From contig NZ_JAIQDG010000010.1 of NCBI RefSeq assembly GCF_020037125.1, positions 124,001-188,000 of the forward strand: a stretch of DNA of 64,000 bases, read 5' to 3'. The translations under genes were made by a program, and so were the position numbers. Under the pieces are notes generated by a model that was not told the origin of the DNA, did no database searches, and worked only from the letters and a program-made list of their open reading frames with translations. The stretch's first letter is position 1, and every line of letters begins with the position of its first letter. Positions 42,031-50,308 of the stretch are shown in pieces. The stretch is from Myxococcus sp. RHSTA-1-4. Its GTDB lineage: Bacteria; Myxococcota; Myxococcia; Myxococcales; Myxococcaceae.

Positions 42031-45000
42031 GTGCCCGGAGCGTCTGTCTTCTCGCCGCGGCGGCGTCCGGCCGTGCGCGTGGCCCCTCCTCCTCGTGTTG
42101 CTCGCCGTCCTACCCACGCTCATCGCCTGCGGAAACACCCCGCGTCCGCCAGGAGCTCCGTCCGACGCCGGCCTCACCGACGCGGGGACAGGAGAGGACG
42201 CGGGCACGAACCCGGACGCGGGCACCCTCGGAGACGCCGGCTCACTCCAGCCTCCGGCCCTCCTTTCAGCCCTCCCGTCGAGAGGTGAGAGCGGAGGCGG
42301 AACCTGGGTGAGGCTGAAGGGCAGCGGCTTCCTCCAGGGCGTGGCCACGACGGCCACGGAGGCCGCCAGGCGCACGGTGCTGAAGGTGGGGGGACGTGAC
42401 GTGCGGGACGTCCAGATCATCGGCGACACCGAGCTGGACCTGCGCACTCCACCGGGAACGGCGGGGCCCGCGAGCATCACCCTGGAGAACCCGCGAGGCC
42501 TGGCCACCTGCGAGGACTGCTTCACGTACGTCGACACCTTCGACCTGCTCGGCCTCTCGCCGGCAACGGGAGCCCTCTCCGGCGGCAACACGGTGACGTT
42601 GGTGGGCACGGGCTTTCCATCCGCCCCCGGCCTCCAGGTCCTCTTCGGGAGCACGGCGAGCCCCGCCGTCACACGTATCTCCTCCACCGAGCTTCGCGCC
42701 GTGGTGCCCCGGGGACGCAGCGCGGAGCCCGTGGACGTGAGGGTCCACGGGCAGGGGAGTGGAGGCGTGCTCCGGCGCGCATACCGCTACATCGAGGACA
42801 CGCGAGTCGCGGACCTCACTCCGCTCACGGGGCCTCAATCCGGAGGCACGCAGGTGGTGCTCACCGGTCAAGGCTTCGAGGGCACGGCCTCGGTCCTCTT
42901 CGGAGGCACGCCCGCGCCCATGTTCCAGGTGGACGCCCCCTCACGAATCACGGTGACGGCGCCACCCGGCCCGGGCCCGGGTGCCGTGGACGTACGAGTC
43001 ATCACCCCGCGAGGTACGTGGACGGTCCGCAACGGCTTCACCTACGAGGATGCGCAGGGTGGCCCCTTCACGCTGCACGGCGTCTTCCCGCACGTGGGCG
43101 CGAGGGAGGACGGAACGGTGACCCTCACGGGCAGCGGTCTGGATGCTCCCGGGCTCGTGGTCTCCTTCGGAGGCACTCCGGCCTCGCTCCTCGCCGCCAC
43201 ACCCACCACCGCCACCGTCACCGTGCCCGCGCGAGGCAACCTGCCACGCACTGTCCCCGTGAGCGCCACGGCCGGCACCGCGAGCGCGAGCCTCCCGGAG
43301 GGCTACACCTTCCGCCTCACGCTCTCCCGGCTCACGCCTGAGGCGGGCCCCTCCACCGGAGGCACTCCGGCCGTGCTCGAGGGAGAGTCCCTGCCGCCAG
43401 ACGCGGTGGTGCGAGTGGGCGCGCTCGAAGCCACGGTGACGGCGGCGCCCACGGAATCGCGGCTCCACTTCACCACGCCACCAGGAGGCGCGGGCCCGCA
43501 CTCCCTCCACGTTGCCTCCGCGAGCGACCCGGAGGACGAGGTGCTCCTCCCTGAGGCCTTCACCTACGAGGCTCCGCTCATGCTCGCCCAGGTGGAGCCC
43601 GCACGAGGGGCCATCGCGGGAGGCACGCGGGTGACGGTACGAGGCGCCGGCTTCGTCGAAGGCACCACCGTCACATTCGGAGGTGAGCCCGCGACGGACG
43701 TGCAGGTGCTGGACGCCCACACCCTGGCCTGCCGTACGCCCGCTTCCCGCACGCAAGGCCCGGTGGACGCCGCCGTCGCACTCGGAGCCACCACCGCCAC
43801 GCTCCCCGAACTCTTCACGTACTTCGACCCTCGGGGCCCGGGAGGACTCTCCGGCGCACCGCTCACGGGGACGCTGAACGTGACGGTGCTCGACACCTCG
43901 TCCGGGGCGTACGGGCAGCCGGTGCCGGGCGCGAGGGTGATGCTCGGCACGGACCCGGCGACGCCGCTCCAGGGGCTCACGGACGAGCGAGGCCAGCTCA
44001 CGCTCTCGGACGCGCGGATGGTGGGGGCGCAGGTGGCCACGGCCTTCAAGGAGGGCTACGACGCGGTGACGGTGGCGGGCATCCGCGCGGAGAACCTGAC
44101 GGTGTACCTGCGCAAGCTCGGCAGCGACGGAGACCCGGGCAACCCGCCCGAGCCTCCACGCGCCGCCATCTCCGGACGCGTGCGGGGCTTCAAGCCCCCG
44201 CGTCCCCTCGGCCCGGGAGAGGTGCTGGAGGCGCGAGTCTTCGTGGCACAGCCGAGTCCGGCCTCGGGTCCTCCCTTCGCCGGCCCCGGTGACAGGCGGG
44301 CGGACACGTGGCGGGTGCGCGAGGAAGGCGGCACATACCGCGTCCACACCCAACCCGGAGTCCGCGCGGTGTACGCGGTGCTGGGCGTGCTGAAGGACGA
44401 GACGGACTTCGCGCCCTACCTGCTCGGCATCCGCCGTGGCATCGCGGCCTCGTCCACGCGCGTCGCGGAGGGACAGGACGTGGTGCTCGACATGCATCTG
44501 GACGTCACCGCGCCACTCTCCGTGGAGGGCCCCATCACCGTGGGGGGACAGCCCGCGCTGCACCAGGTGTACGCCTGGCTGGACCTGGGCGCGGAGGGGC
44601 TGGTGCCACACCCGCACAACTGGGGCACGGGCACGCGCTTCTTCTCCACCATCGAAGGCCCGGGGCCGAGCCTCACCTTCCCCGGCCTGCCACGGGTGGA
44701 CGGCGCGAGCCTCCTGTTCCTCGACCTGCTGCGAGGCACCACCACGTATCCGCAGGGCCTGCTCTACCATCGCCAGCCCGGGGACCTCGGGGCGGGCCTG
44801 ACGCTCGGGCCCATGCTGCCGCTGCCCGTCTTCACCGAGCCCGCCTCAGGGAGCCGCTTCGCCGGAGTGGTGGCCTGGAACCCGGGAGCCTCCATCGCCG
44901 TGCCGGACGTGCAGCAGCTCACGCTGGTGGCGCTGGGCGAAGCCCCCGGCATCCGTTGGACGGCCATCCTGCCCGGAGGAGAAACGCGGGTGACGCTGCC

Positions 45001-45175
45001 GGCGCCCGCGCTGGAGGTGCTGCGCGCCGGGCTGCCCGAGGGCACGCGCCTGCGAGCCGACCTCTCCACGGCGCGGGTGCCCCGCTTCGATTACGCGCAG
45101 TGGGCGTACGACACGCTGTCGCCCGCGGCGTGGACGGCCTACGTGCTGGGCCGCTCGGAGGTCTTCGACCCGTGA
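42029..45175 (+). CDS. lipoprotein with multiple IPT/TIG domains (gene 4)
   Basis: A 1048-residue surface lipoprotein. Signal and lipobox LPTLIACG, an Asp/Ala/Gly linker, then about six IPT/TIG immunoglobulin-like domains (residues about 80-610), each with a GGT/GGN turn and a GxGF strand (SGGNTVTLVGTGFPSAPGLQ; SGGTQVVLTGQGFEGTASVL). A carboxypeptidase-regulatory-like domain follows (GQPVPGARVMLGTDPATPLQ) and then beta regions of unknown type. ATG 42029 was chosen because GGAG precedes it and the signal peptide begins at once; the in-frame ATG at 41879, overlapping the previous stop, would put 50 repeated residues before the signal peptide. GTGA overlap with gene 5. Confidence 0.8.
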   Translation: MCPERLSSRRGGVRPCAWPLLLVLLAVLPTLIACGNTPRPPGAPSDAGLTDAGTGEDAGTNPDAGTLGDAGSLQPPALLSALPSRGESGGGTWVRLKGSGFLQGVATTATEAARRTVLKVGGRDVRDVQIIGDTELDLRTPPGTAGPASITLENPRGLATCEDCFTYVDTFDLLGLSPATGALSGGNTVTLVGTGFPSAPGLQVLFGSTASPAVTRISSTELRAVVPRGRSAEPVDVRVHGQGSGGVLRRAYRYIEDTRVADLTPLTGPQSGGTQVVLTGQGFEGTASVLFGGTPAPMFQVDAPSRITVTAPPGPGPGAVDVRVITPRGTWTVRNGFTYEDAQGGPFTLHGVFPHVGAREDGTVTLTGSGLDAPGLVVSFGGTPASLLAATPTTATVTVPARGNLPRTVPVSATAGTASASLPEGYTFRLTLSRLTPEAGPSTGGTPAVLEGESLPPDAVVRVGALEATVTAAPTESRLHFTTPPGGAGPHSLHVASASDPEDEVLLPEAFTYEAPLMLAQVEPARGAIAGGTRVTVRGAGFVEGTTVTFGGEPATDVQVLDAHTLACRTPASRTQGPVDAAVALGATTATLPELFTYFDPRGPGGLSGAPLTGTLNVTVLDTSSGAYGQPVPGARVMLGTDPATPLQGLTDERGQLTLSDARMVGAQVATAFKEGYDAVTVAGIRAENLTVYLRKLGSDGDPGNPPEPPRAAISGRVRGFKPPRPLGPGEVLEARVFVAQPSPASGPPFAGPGDRRADTWRVREEGGTYRVHTQPGVRAVYAVLGVLKDETDFAPYLLGIRRGIAASSTRVAEGQDVVLDMHLDVTAPLSVEGPITVGGQPALHQVYAWLDLGAEGLVPHPHNWGTGTRFFSTIEGPGPSLTFPGLPRVDGASLLFLDLLRGTTTYPQGLLYHRQPGDLGAGLTLGPMLPLPVFTEPASGSRFAGVVAWNPGASIAVPDVQQLTLVALGEAPGIRWTAILPGGETRVTLPAPALEVLRAGLPEGTRLRADLSTARVPRFDYAQWAYDTLSPAAWTAYVLGRSEVFDP

Positions 45176-46314
45176 ACCGCCACTGTCGCCATTCGTGGCT
45201 CCTCCCGCTGCTGCTCGTCCTCGCCGCCTGCCGGGAGGACCCGCCCGCGGGGACCACGGCCTGTGGCGCGGACTCGGACTGTGGCGCGCCGGCGGAGGCC
45301 TACCGCTGCGACACGGAGACGCGCGCGTGCCGCTGCCGCACGGACACGGCCTGCGGCCCGAGCGAGCTGTGCAACGCCGCGGGCTTCTGCCAGGACCGCG
45401 CGGGCTGTGAGTCGAACGCGGACTGTGGTGACGCCTCCCTCTTCTGCGACACGAGCACCGGCACCTGCCTGACACGAGGCCGCTGCACCACGGACCTGCA
45501 CTGCCCGCTGGGCGAGGTATGCGACGTCTCGCGCACCACCTGTGTGTCCGGCTGCCGGAGCGAGGGCGACTGCCCGGGCACGGCCTGCCGCTGCGCGGAC
45601 GCGCCCTGTCTCTGTGACGCCACCACCCCCGAGGGCCGCGCCGCCTGCGCGTTGGGCGTCTGTGACGCGTCCTTCTGCGCGGACGAACAGGACTGCGCCT
45701 TCGGCGAGCGCTGTGGCGCACCCACCACCGGCGCCCCACGGAGTTGCTACAGCGACTTCGACCCGGTGCGCCGCCCCTACTGCGCGAGCTGTACGTACGG
45801 CGGGGGCCTCCAGGTCTGCGGGCGAGGCGCGAACTTCTGCCTGCGTGAGAGCGCGAGCCCGGGCAGCGCGTACTGCGGCGTGGACTGCTCGGAGGGGCAG
45901 GGTTGCCCGAATGGCTACCAGTGCGCGGACGTGGTGGTGGCCTCGAGCCGTGCGCGCTGCCGCTCGGATGCGGAGTGCGCGCCGGTGCCCTCGTTGTCCT
46001 GCCGCGAGGACGCGGACTGCGGGCGCGGTGGGCGCTGCGTGAAGGAGCCGGGACAGGAGTCCGGCGCGTGCGCGGGCCGCTGCGCGGTGGAAGAGGGAGA
46101 CGTGGAGGGCTTCTGCACCTGCCAGCAGGACATGGACTGTGTGCAGGACGCGTGCAGTCAGGGCACGTGCACGGTGAGCCGCCGCGCCTGCGTGGGGGAT
46201 GCGGACTGCCGGCCCATCCGCTGCGTGGACTCCGGAGGGGTCCGCGGCTGCCTCGTGGGACAGAACTGCGCCCCCGGAGAGGGGCTGACCTGTGCGGAAG
46301 TCGTACCTCGCTAA
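45172..46314 (+). CDS. Cys-rich lipoprotein (gene 5 of operon)
   Basis: A 380-residue lipoprotein. Lipobox VLAACR, then almost the whole protein is Cys-rich repeats: CGADSDCGAPAEAYRCDTET, CESNADCGDASLFCDTSTG, CTTDLHCPLGEVCDVSRTTC, CREDADCGRGGRCVKEPG. It resembles the TraA stalk and gene 3 but has no sorting tail and no PPC domain. A rod-like disulfide-bonded spacer or binding protein is likely. The GTG start overlaps the previous stop. A weak terminator follows, so this is the last gene of the operon. Confidence 0.82.
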   Translation: MNRHCRHSWLLPLLLVLAACREDPPAGTTACGADSDCGAPAEAYRCDTETRACRCRTDTACGPSELCNAAGFCQDRAGCESNADCGDASLFCDTSTGTCLTRGRCTTDLHCPLGEVCDVSRTTCVSGCRSEGDCPGTACRCADAPCLCDATTPEGRAACALGVCDASFCADEQDCAFGERCGAPTTGAPRSCYSDFDPVRRPYCASCTYGGGLQVCGRGANFCLRESASPGSAYCGVDCSEGQGCPNGYQCADVVVASSRARCRSDAECAPVPSLSCREDADCGRGGRCVKEPGQESGACAGRCAVEEGDVEGFCTCQQDMDCVQDACSQGTCTVSRRACVGDADCRPIRCVDSGGVRGCLVGQNCAPGEGLTCAEVVPR

Positions 46315-46315
46315 A

Positions 46316-46338
46316 CCCGCCTGTTTCCGGGCCTTTTT
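46316..46338 (+). terminator. weak terminator of the five-lipoprotein operon
   Basis: CCCG / CGGG short stem with an 8-nt loop, immediately followed by CCTTTTTG, directly after the stop codon of the last lipoprotein gene. Confidence 0.4.
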
Positions 46339-46450
46339 GCCCATGGCGCCGGATGTCCTACCCGGCGAGGGGAGGCCGGACGGCGCGCATTGAATGTTCG
46401 GAGGGGAGCCCCGTCAGAAGGTGCAAGCAGGACGATGGAGGTTGAACGAC

Positions 46451-46975
46451 ATGGCTCTCAAGACCGGTATCGCGTCCCTGGTTCTCGGCTCCCTTCTCTT
46501 CTCCACGGCGGCTCTGGCGGATGACAACAAGAGCGTGCGCGACTGGGCGGGCGAGGAGGCCGAGCGCCGGCAGAACGGCGGCAACTACCGGGATGACCGG
46601 TACGACGACCGCGACGACGACCGCGACTACCGCGACAACCACAACCACCGGGGTGGAGGCCGCGTCGAGGTCCATGTCCATGGTGACTCGTGCCGCCATG
46701 GTCCCGCCCCGCTGCCCCCTCCGCGGGCCCGTGGCCGCTACGAGCTGCAGACGGTGAGCCGCTACGTCGAGGGCCGCTACGAGCAGGTGTGGGTCCCCGA
46801 GGTCTGCAAGGAGCGTCAGCGCCGGCACTCGCGCGTCACCAAGTGCCGCGGCGGCTACTACGAGCAGCAGTGGGTGCCCGGCCGCTACGAGCAGGTGCAG
46901 GAGTGGGTCTGGGTGTCCTACGGGAATGACAGCGGCTGGCGCAACCGCGCGCACGCCGCCAGCTACTACCCGTAG
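46451..46975 (+). CDS. small secreted protein with Asp/Arg-rich region and WVPG repeats
   Basis: A 174-residue exported protein. Signal peptide (IASLVLGSLLFSTAALA), an Asp/Arg/Tyr-rich low-complexity stretch (DDRYDDRDDDRDYRDNHNH), then a domain with repeated YVEGRYEQVWVPEVC and YYEQQWVPGRYEQVQEW. Three cysteines may form a disulfide or bind metal. The charged tract could bind cations or surfaces. I do not recognise a family. ATG 46451 follows GGAGG. It is followed by a strong terminator and is probably monocistronic. Confidence 0.8.
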   Translation: MALKTGIASLVLGSLLFSTAALADDNKSVRDWAGEEAERRQNGGNYRDDRYDDRDDDRDYRDNHNHRGGGRVEVHVHGDSCRHGPAPLPPPRARGRYELQTVSRYVEGRYEQVWVPEVCKERQRRHSRVTKCRGGYYEQQWVPGRYEQVQEWVWVSYGNDSGWRNRAHAASYYP

Positions 46976-46992
46976 CGAAGACGGTTTCTGAA

Positions 46993-47025
46993 TCGGGGGA
47001 AGTACCGCTGTCGGGGGAAGTACCG
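46993..47025. repeat. two 15-bp direct repeats
   Basis: TCGGGGGAAGTACCG at 46993-47007 and again at 47011-47025, 18-bp period, between the small secreted protein gene and its terminator. Confidence 0.6.
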
Positions 47026-47033
47026 GGTATCGC

Positions 47034-47080
47034 GGGGCGTGCCGGACGACGGGGGTCGTCCGGCGCGCCCCTCGCCTTTT
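47034..47080 (+). terminator. strong rho-independent terminator
   Basis: 17-bp arms (47034-47050 and 47055-47071) with one G-T wobble, a GGGG loop, and TCGCCTTTT after the stem. It ends the transcript of the small secreted protein gene and insulates the pteridine cluster. Confidence 0.8.
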
Positions 47081-47119
47081 CAGGTCCCCGGTGTCTTTCC
47101 CCTCGGGGCCTGTTAGTGA

Positions 47120-47854
47120 ATGCGCCTCATGGGGACCGCATTCATCACCGGGGCCGGCATCCGCATCGGTAGCGCGGTGGCCCGGGCCCTTGGCCGCGCC
47201 GGCTATGACCTGGCGCTCCACGCGAACCGCTCCGTCGGCTCGCTCGGGACGTTGGCGGAGGAGCTCCGGGCGCTCGGCCGCCGTGTCACCCTCCATGCCG
47301 CCGACCTGAGCCAGCCGGACGCGGTGGACGCGCTCGGCGCCCGGGTGCGCGAGGCGTGGCCCGCGCTGGACGTGGTGGTCCACAACGCGGGCCTCTTCGA
47401 GCGCGTGGACTTCGCCTCCATCTCCCGGAGCCAGTACCGCACCATGATGGCGGTGAACCTGGACACGCCCTTCTTCCTCACCCAGGCGCTGCTGCCCGCG
47501 CTGCGCGCCGGGAAGGACCCGCTGGTGGTGCACCTCACCGATATTGGCGGAGAGCGGCCGGTGAGCCACTACGCGCACTATTCCGTGAGCAAGGCGGGGC
47601 TCATCATGCTCACCCGCGCGCTGGCGGTGGAGCTGGCCCCGCACGTTCGGGTCAACGCCATCTCGCCGGGCACGGTGGCCTTTCCCGAGGACTTCGACGC
47701 GGAGGCCCGCGAGGCGGTGCTGAAGCGGATTCCCATGGGCCGCGAGGGCACCGTGGAGGACATCGCCCGCACCGTCGTCTTCCTCGCCCGGGAGGCGCCG
47801 TACATCACCGGGCAGGTCATCGCGGTGGATGGCGGCAGGAGCGCACAGCTATGA
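47120..47854 (+). CDS. pteridine reductase (PTR1/FolM-type SDR)
   Basis: A 244-residue short-chain dehydrogenase. The cofactor motif TGAGIRIG fits TGxxxRxG, characteristic of pteridine reductases and FolM rather than the usual TGxxxGxG. Asp in LTDIGGERP stands exactly 13 residues before the catalytic Tyr of YSVSK, the spacing of the PTR1 Asp-Tyr-Lys set. NAG (VVHNAGLF) and ISPGTV are also present. It should reduce dihydro-pterins or folates with NADPH. The next gene encodes a dihydroneopterin aldolase and overlaps by 4 bp, which supports the pterin assignment. Confidence 0.8.
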   Translation: MRLMGTAFITGAGIRIGSAVARALGRAGYDLALHANRSVGSLGTLAEELRALGRRVTLHAADLSQPDAVDALGARVREAWPALDVVVHNAGLFERVDFASISRSQYRTMMAVNLDTPFFLTQALLPALRAGKDPLVVHLTDIGGERPVSHYAHYSVSKAGLIMLTRALAVELAPHVRVNAISPGTVAFPEDFDAEAREAVLKRIPMGREGTVEDIARTVVFLAREAPYITGQVIAVDGGRSAQL

Positions 47855-48690
47855 GCGGAGAGCAGCCCTTCCACCCACCCGTGGTCACCACGCCGCGGGG
47901 CCGGCCGCTGGACGTCATCGAGCTGCGGGGCCTCACGGTGGACTGCATCGTGGGCGTCTTCAACCGGGAGCGCCTCGCGGCCCAGCCGCTGCGGCTGGAC
48001 GTGGCCCTCTTCCTGGACACGCGCGACGCGGCGGCGGGCGGCAGGCTGGCGCACACGGTGAACTACGGCCGGCTCGCGGGCGAGCTGCGCTTCCTCCTGG
48101 AGGCATGCCGCTTCGAGTTGCTGGAGTCCGCGGTGGAGGCGGTGTGCCGCTACGTGCTGGCGCCGCCCACCGAGGATGTGCCCCGCGCGCAGGTACAGGC
48201 GGCCACGGTGCGGGTCACCAAGCCCCAGGCGCTGGGTGGGCTCGCGGTGCCGTCGCTCCAGATTCACCGCACCGCGGAGGAGATGCAGTACACGCGGGAG
48301 GACAAGGTGTTTGGCCGCGTGGACATCATCCACGAGGGTGCGGGTTATGGCGTCTACCGGCTGCGCGTGAGGCCGGGCGGAACCATTCCCACGCACGTGC
48401 ACCGGCAGATGGAGGAGAGCGAATTGGTGCTCGGCCCCGGGCTGCTGCTGCAAGGGAGGCCGGTGGAGCGGGGCATGGCCTTCCACTGGCCGCGAGACTT
48501 CCCGCATCGCTACGACAACCCGACGGCCACGGAGCAGACGGTGCTGTGCGTGGACCGGCCGCGCTTCATCGTCTCGGACGAGGTGGAGACGGAGCCGCCC
48601 CCGGAGGGACTGGCCCCCGTCACGGGCGTCTCCTACTACCCGAACGAGGCGCCCGTGGCTCCGGGCTCTCCCGCGGAGCGGAGCCCGTGA
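47851..48690 (+). CDS. dihydroneopterin aldolase (FolB) fused to a cupin domain
   Basis: A 279-residue fusion. Residues 18-138 are a FolB domain: VIELRGLTVDCIVGVFNRER with the conserved Glu, VNYGRLAGELRFLLE, ELLESAVEAVCRYVL and VRVTKPQAL with the catalytic Lys. From about 145 comes a cupin: HRQMEESELVLGPG with THVH upstream and FHWPRDFPHRYDN downstream, giving the metal-binding His/Glu set. FolB makes 6-hydroxymethyl-dihydropterin for folate; a cupin fusion is unusual and might bind or modify a pterin. Overlaps of 4 bp with both SDR genes show an operon. Confidence 0.82.
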   Translation: MSGEQPFHPPVVTTPRGRPLDVIELRGLTVDCIVGVFNRERLAAQPLRLDVALFLDTRDAAAGGRLAHTVNYGRLAGELRFLLEACRFELLESAVEAVCRYVLAPPTEDVPRAQVQAATVRVTKPQALGGLAVPSLQIHRTAEEMQYTREDKVFGRVDIIHEGAGYGVYRLRVRPGGTIPTHVHRQMEESELVLGPGLLLQGRPVERGMAFHWPRDFPHRYDNPTATEQTVLCVDRPRFIVSDEVETEPPPEGLAPVTGVSYYPNEAPVAPGSPAERSP

Positions 48691-49466
48691 GCGCGACAGG
48701 CACGCGGAAGGTGCTCGTCACCGGCGGAGGCACCGGCATCGGCCGGGCGGTGGCGGAGGCGCTGCTGCGCGAGGGTGGGCAGGTGGTGGTGACGGGCCGG
48801 CGCGCGGAGGTGCTGGACTCCCTGGCGCGGGCCTGGCCGGGGAAGGCCTTCGCACTGCCATGTGACCTGACCTCACCGGAAGCGCGCGAGGGGCTGTTGC
48901 GCCGCGCCGCCAGCCTGCTCGGAGGGCTGGACGGCTTCGTCCACAGCGCGGGGCAGGTGGTGCACCAGCCGCCGGGCCACATCGGAGAGGACGCCCTGCG
49001 TGCGCAGCTGGAGGTCAACCTGGTGGCGCCGCTGCGGCTGGGAGAGCAGGCGCTGGAGGTGCTGGAGCCGGGTGGGGCGCAGGTCTTCGTGGCGTCCACG
49101 CTGGCCACGCGGCCCATCGTCACCAGCGCGGTGTACAGCGCGGCGAAGGCGGGGCTGCTCCAGGTGATGAAGGTGCTGGCGCTCGCCGGGGCCGCACGGG
49201 GCGTGCGTGCCAGCGCGGTGCTGCCGGGCGTGGTGGAGACGGACATGACACGCGAGGTGCGGCTGGCGCCCGGTGAGGCCCCGCTGCCGGAGCCCGAGCA
49301 CGCGCGGCGCCAGGAAGCCCAGCTCGCGGGCCTGCGGGCGCTGCACCCGCTCGGCCGCCTCGGCCGCCCCGAGGACGTGGGGGAAGCAGTGCGTTATCTC
49401 CTGGGCGCTCCCTGGCTGACAGGGGCCGAGCTGGTGCTGGATGGGGGGCTACTGCTCCGCGAATGA
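48687..49466 (+). CDS. short-chain dehydrogenase/reductase
   Basis: A 259-residue classical SDR. Cofactor motif TGGGTGIGRA, early Arg in VTGRRAE suggesting NADPH preference, VHSAG (NNAG equivalent), Ser in FVASTLATRP and the catalytic YSAAK. C-terminal GAELVLDGG is the usual FabG-like end. The substrate is unknown; the setting beside FolM- and FolB-type enzymes suggests a pterin or related compound. The GTG start overlaps the previous stop (GTGA). Confidence 0.82.
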   Translation: MSATGTRKVLVTGGGTGIGRAVAEALLREGGQVVVTGRRAEVLDSLARAWPGKAFALPCDLTSPEAREGLLRRAASLLGGLDGFVHSAGQVVHQPPGHIGEDALRAQLEVNLVAPLRLGEQALEVLEPGGAQVFVASTLATRPIVTSAVYSAAKAGLLQVMKVLALAGAARGVRASAVLPGVVETDMTREVRLAPGEAPLPEPEHARRQEAQLAGLRALHPLGRLGRPEDVGEAVRYLLGAPWLTGAELVLDGGLLLRE

Positions 49467-49485
49467 GGCGCGGTATGTAGCGGCG

Positions 49486-50238
49486 ATGGTCCTCGACAGG
49501 CGCATTCAGCTTTTCGTGGTGCTGGCGGGCGTGTTCGTCACCTCGCTGGTGGTGGGCGACATCATCGGGGTGAAGCTGTTCGAGGTGAAGCTGGGGCCGG
49601 TGGTGGCGGTGATGTCCATCGGCATGCTGCCCTTCCCCGTGACGTTCCTCCTCACGGACATCCTCAACGAGTTCTACGGAAAGAAGGCGGCACGGTTCAT
49701 CACCTTCGTGGGCTTCTTCATGGCCATCTTCGCCTTCACGGTGATTGCCATCGCCGTGCGGGTGCCGTGGGCCCCGCTGACGCGCGCTCCGGACTTCTCG
49801 GGCACGGTGGAGGGCGCGTTCAACAACGTCTTCGCCGGCTCGCAGCGCATCCTGGTGGCGTCGATGTTCGCCTATCTGGTGGGCCAGCTCTGCGACATCG
49901 CCCTCTTCAACCTGCTCAAGCGAATCACCCACAACAAGCTGCTGTGGCTGCGGGCGACGGGCTCCACGCTGGTGTCGCAGCTCATCGACACGGTGGTGGT
50001 GCAGTTCGTGGCGTGGACGAACGTGCTGCCCACCGAGACCATCCTGAGCATCATCTACACGTCCTACGCGGTGAAGCTGCTGGTGGCGGTGGGGCTGACG
50101 CCGTTCATCTACCTGGGCCACGCCTTCGTGGAGCGCAAGCTGGGCATCAAGCCGGTGGTGCTCGGCGAGGATGGCGAGCCCGTCGAAGCGCCCGCCAGCG
50201 CCGCCACGCCCGCGGACGCCACCTCTCGCGCTGCTTGA
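49486..50238 (+). CDS. yhhQ: YhhQ-family queuosine-precursor transporter
   Basis: A 250-residue inner-membrane protein with about six transmembrane segments. Family features: VVLAGVFVTSLVVGDIIGVK, PFPVTFLLTDILNEFYGKKA (the conserved TDxxNExYG motif), VGQLCDIALFNLLKRITHNK, WLRATGSTLVSQLIDTVVVQ. YhhQ/QPTR proteins import queuosine precursors such as preQ0/preQ1. A QueD homologue for de novo synthesis is encoded at 57989-58351. The last 30 residues are an Ala/Pro-rich cytoplasmic tail. Start ATG 49486, 20 bp after the SDR gene. Confidence 0.85.
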   Translation: MVLDRRIQLFVVLAGVFVTSLVVGDIIGVKLFEVKLGPVVAVMSIGMLPFPVTFLLTDILNEFYGKKAARFITFVGFFMAIFAFTVIAIAVRVPWAPLTRAPDFSGTVEGAFNNVFAGSQRILVASMFAYLVGQLCDIALFNLLKRITHNKLLWLRATGSTLVSQLIDTVVVQFVAWTNVLPTETILSIIYTSYAVKLLVAVGLTPFIYLGHAFVERKLGIKPVVLGEDGEPVEAPASAATPADATSRAA

Positions 50239-50308
50239 GGCGGCGCCCCGTCGCTCACGGCACCAGGCGCTGGATTCGGAGCTCGACGCGCACGGGCCCC
50301 GCTCGTAC

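Noticed and set aside
41950-44770. Minus-strand open frames opposite the TIG lipoprotein
   Set aside because: Arg/His-rich antisense shadows in high-GC DNA; no motifs.
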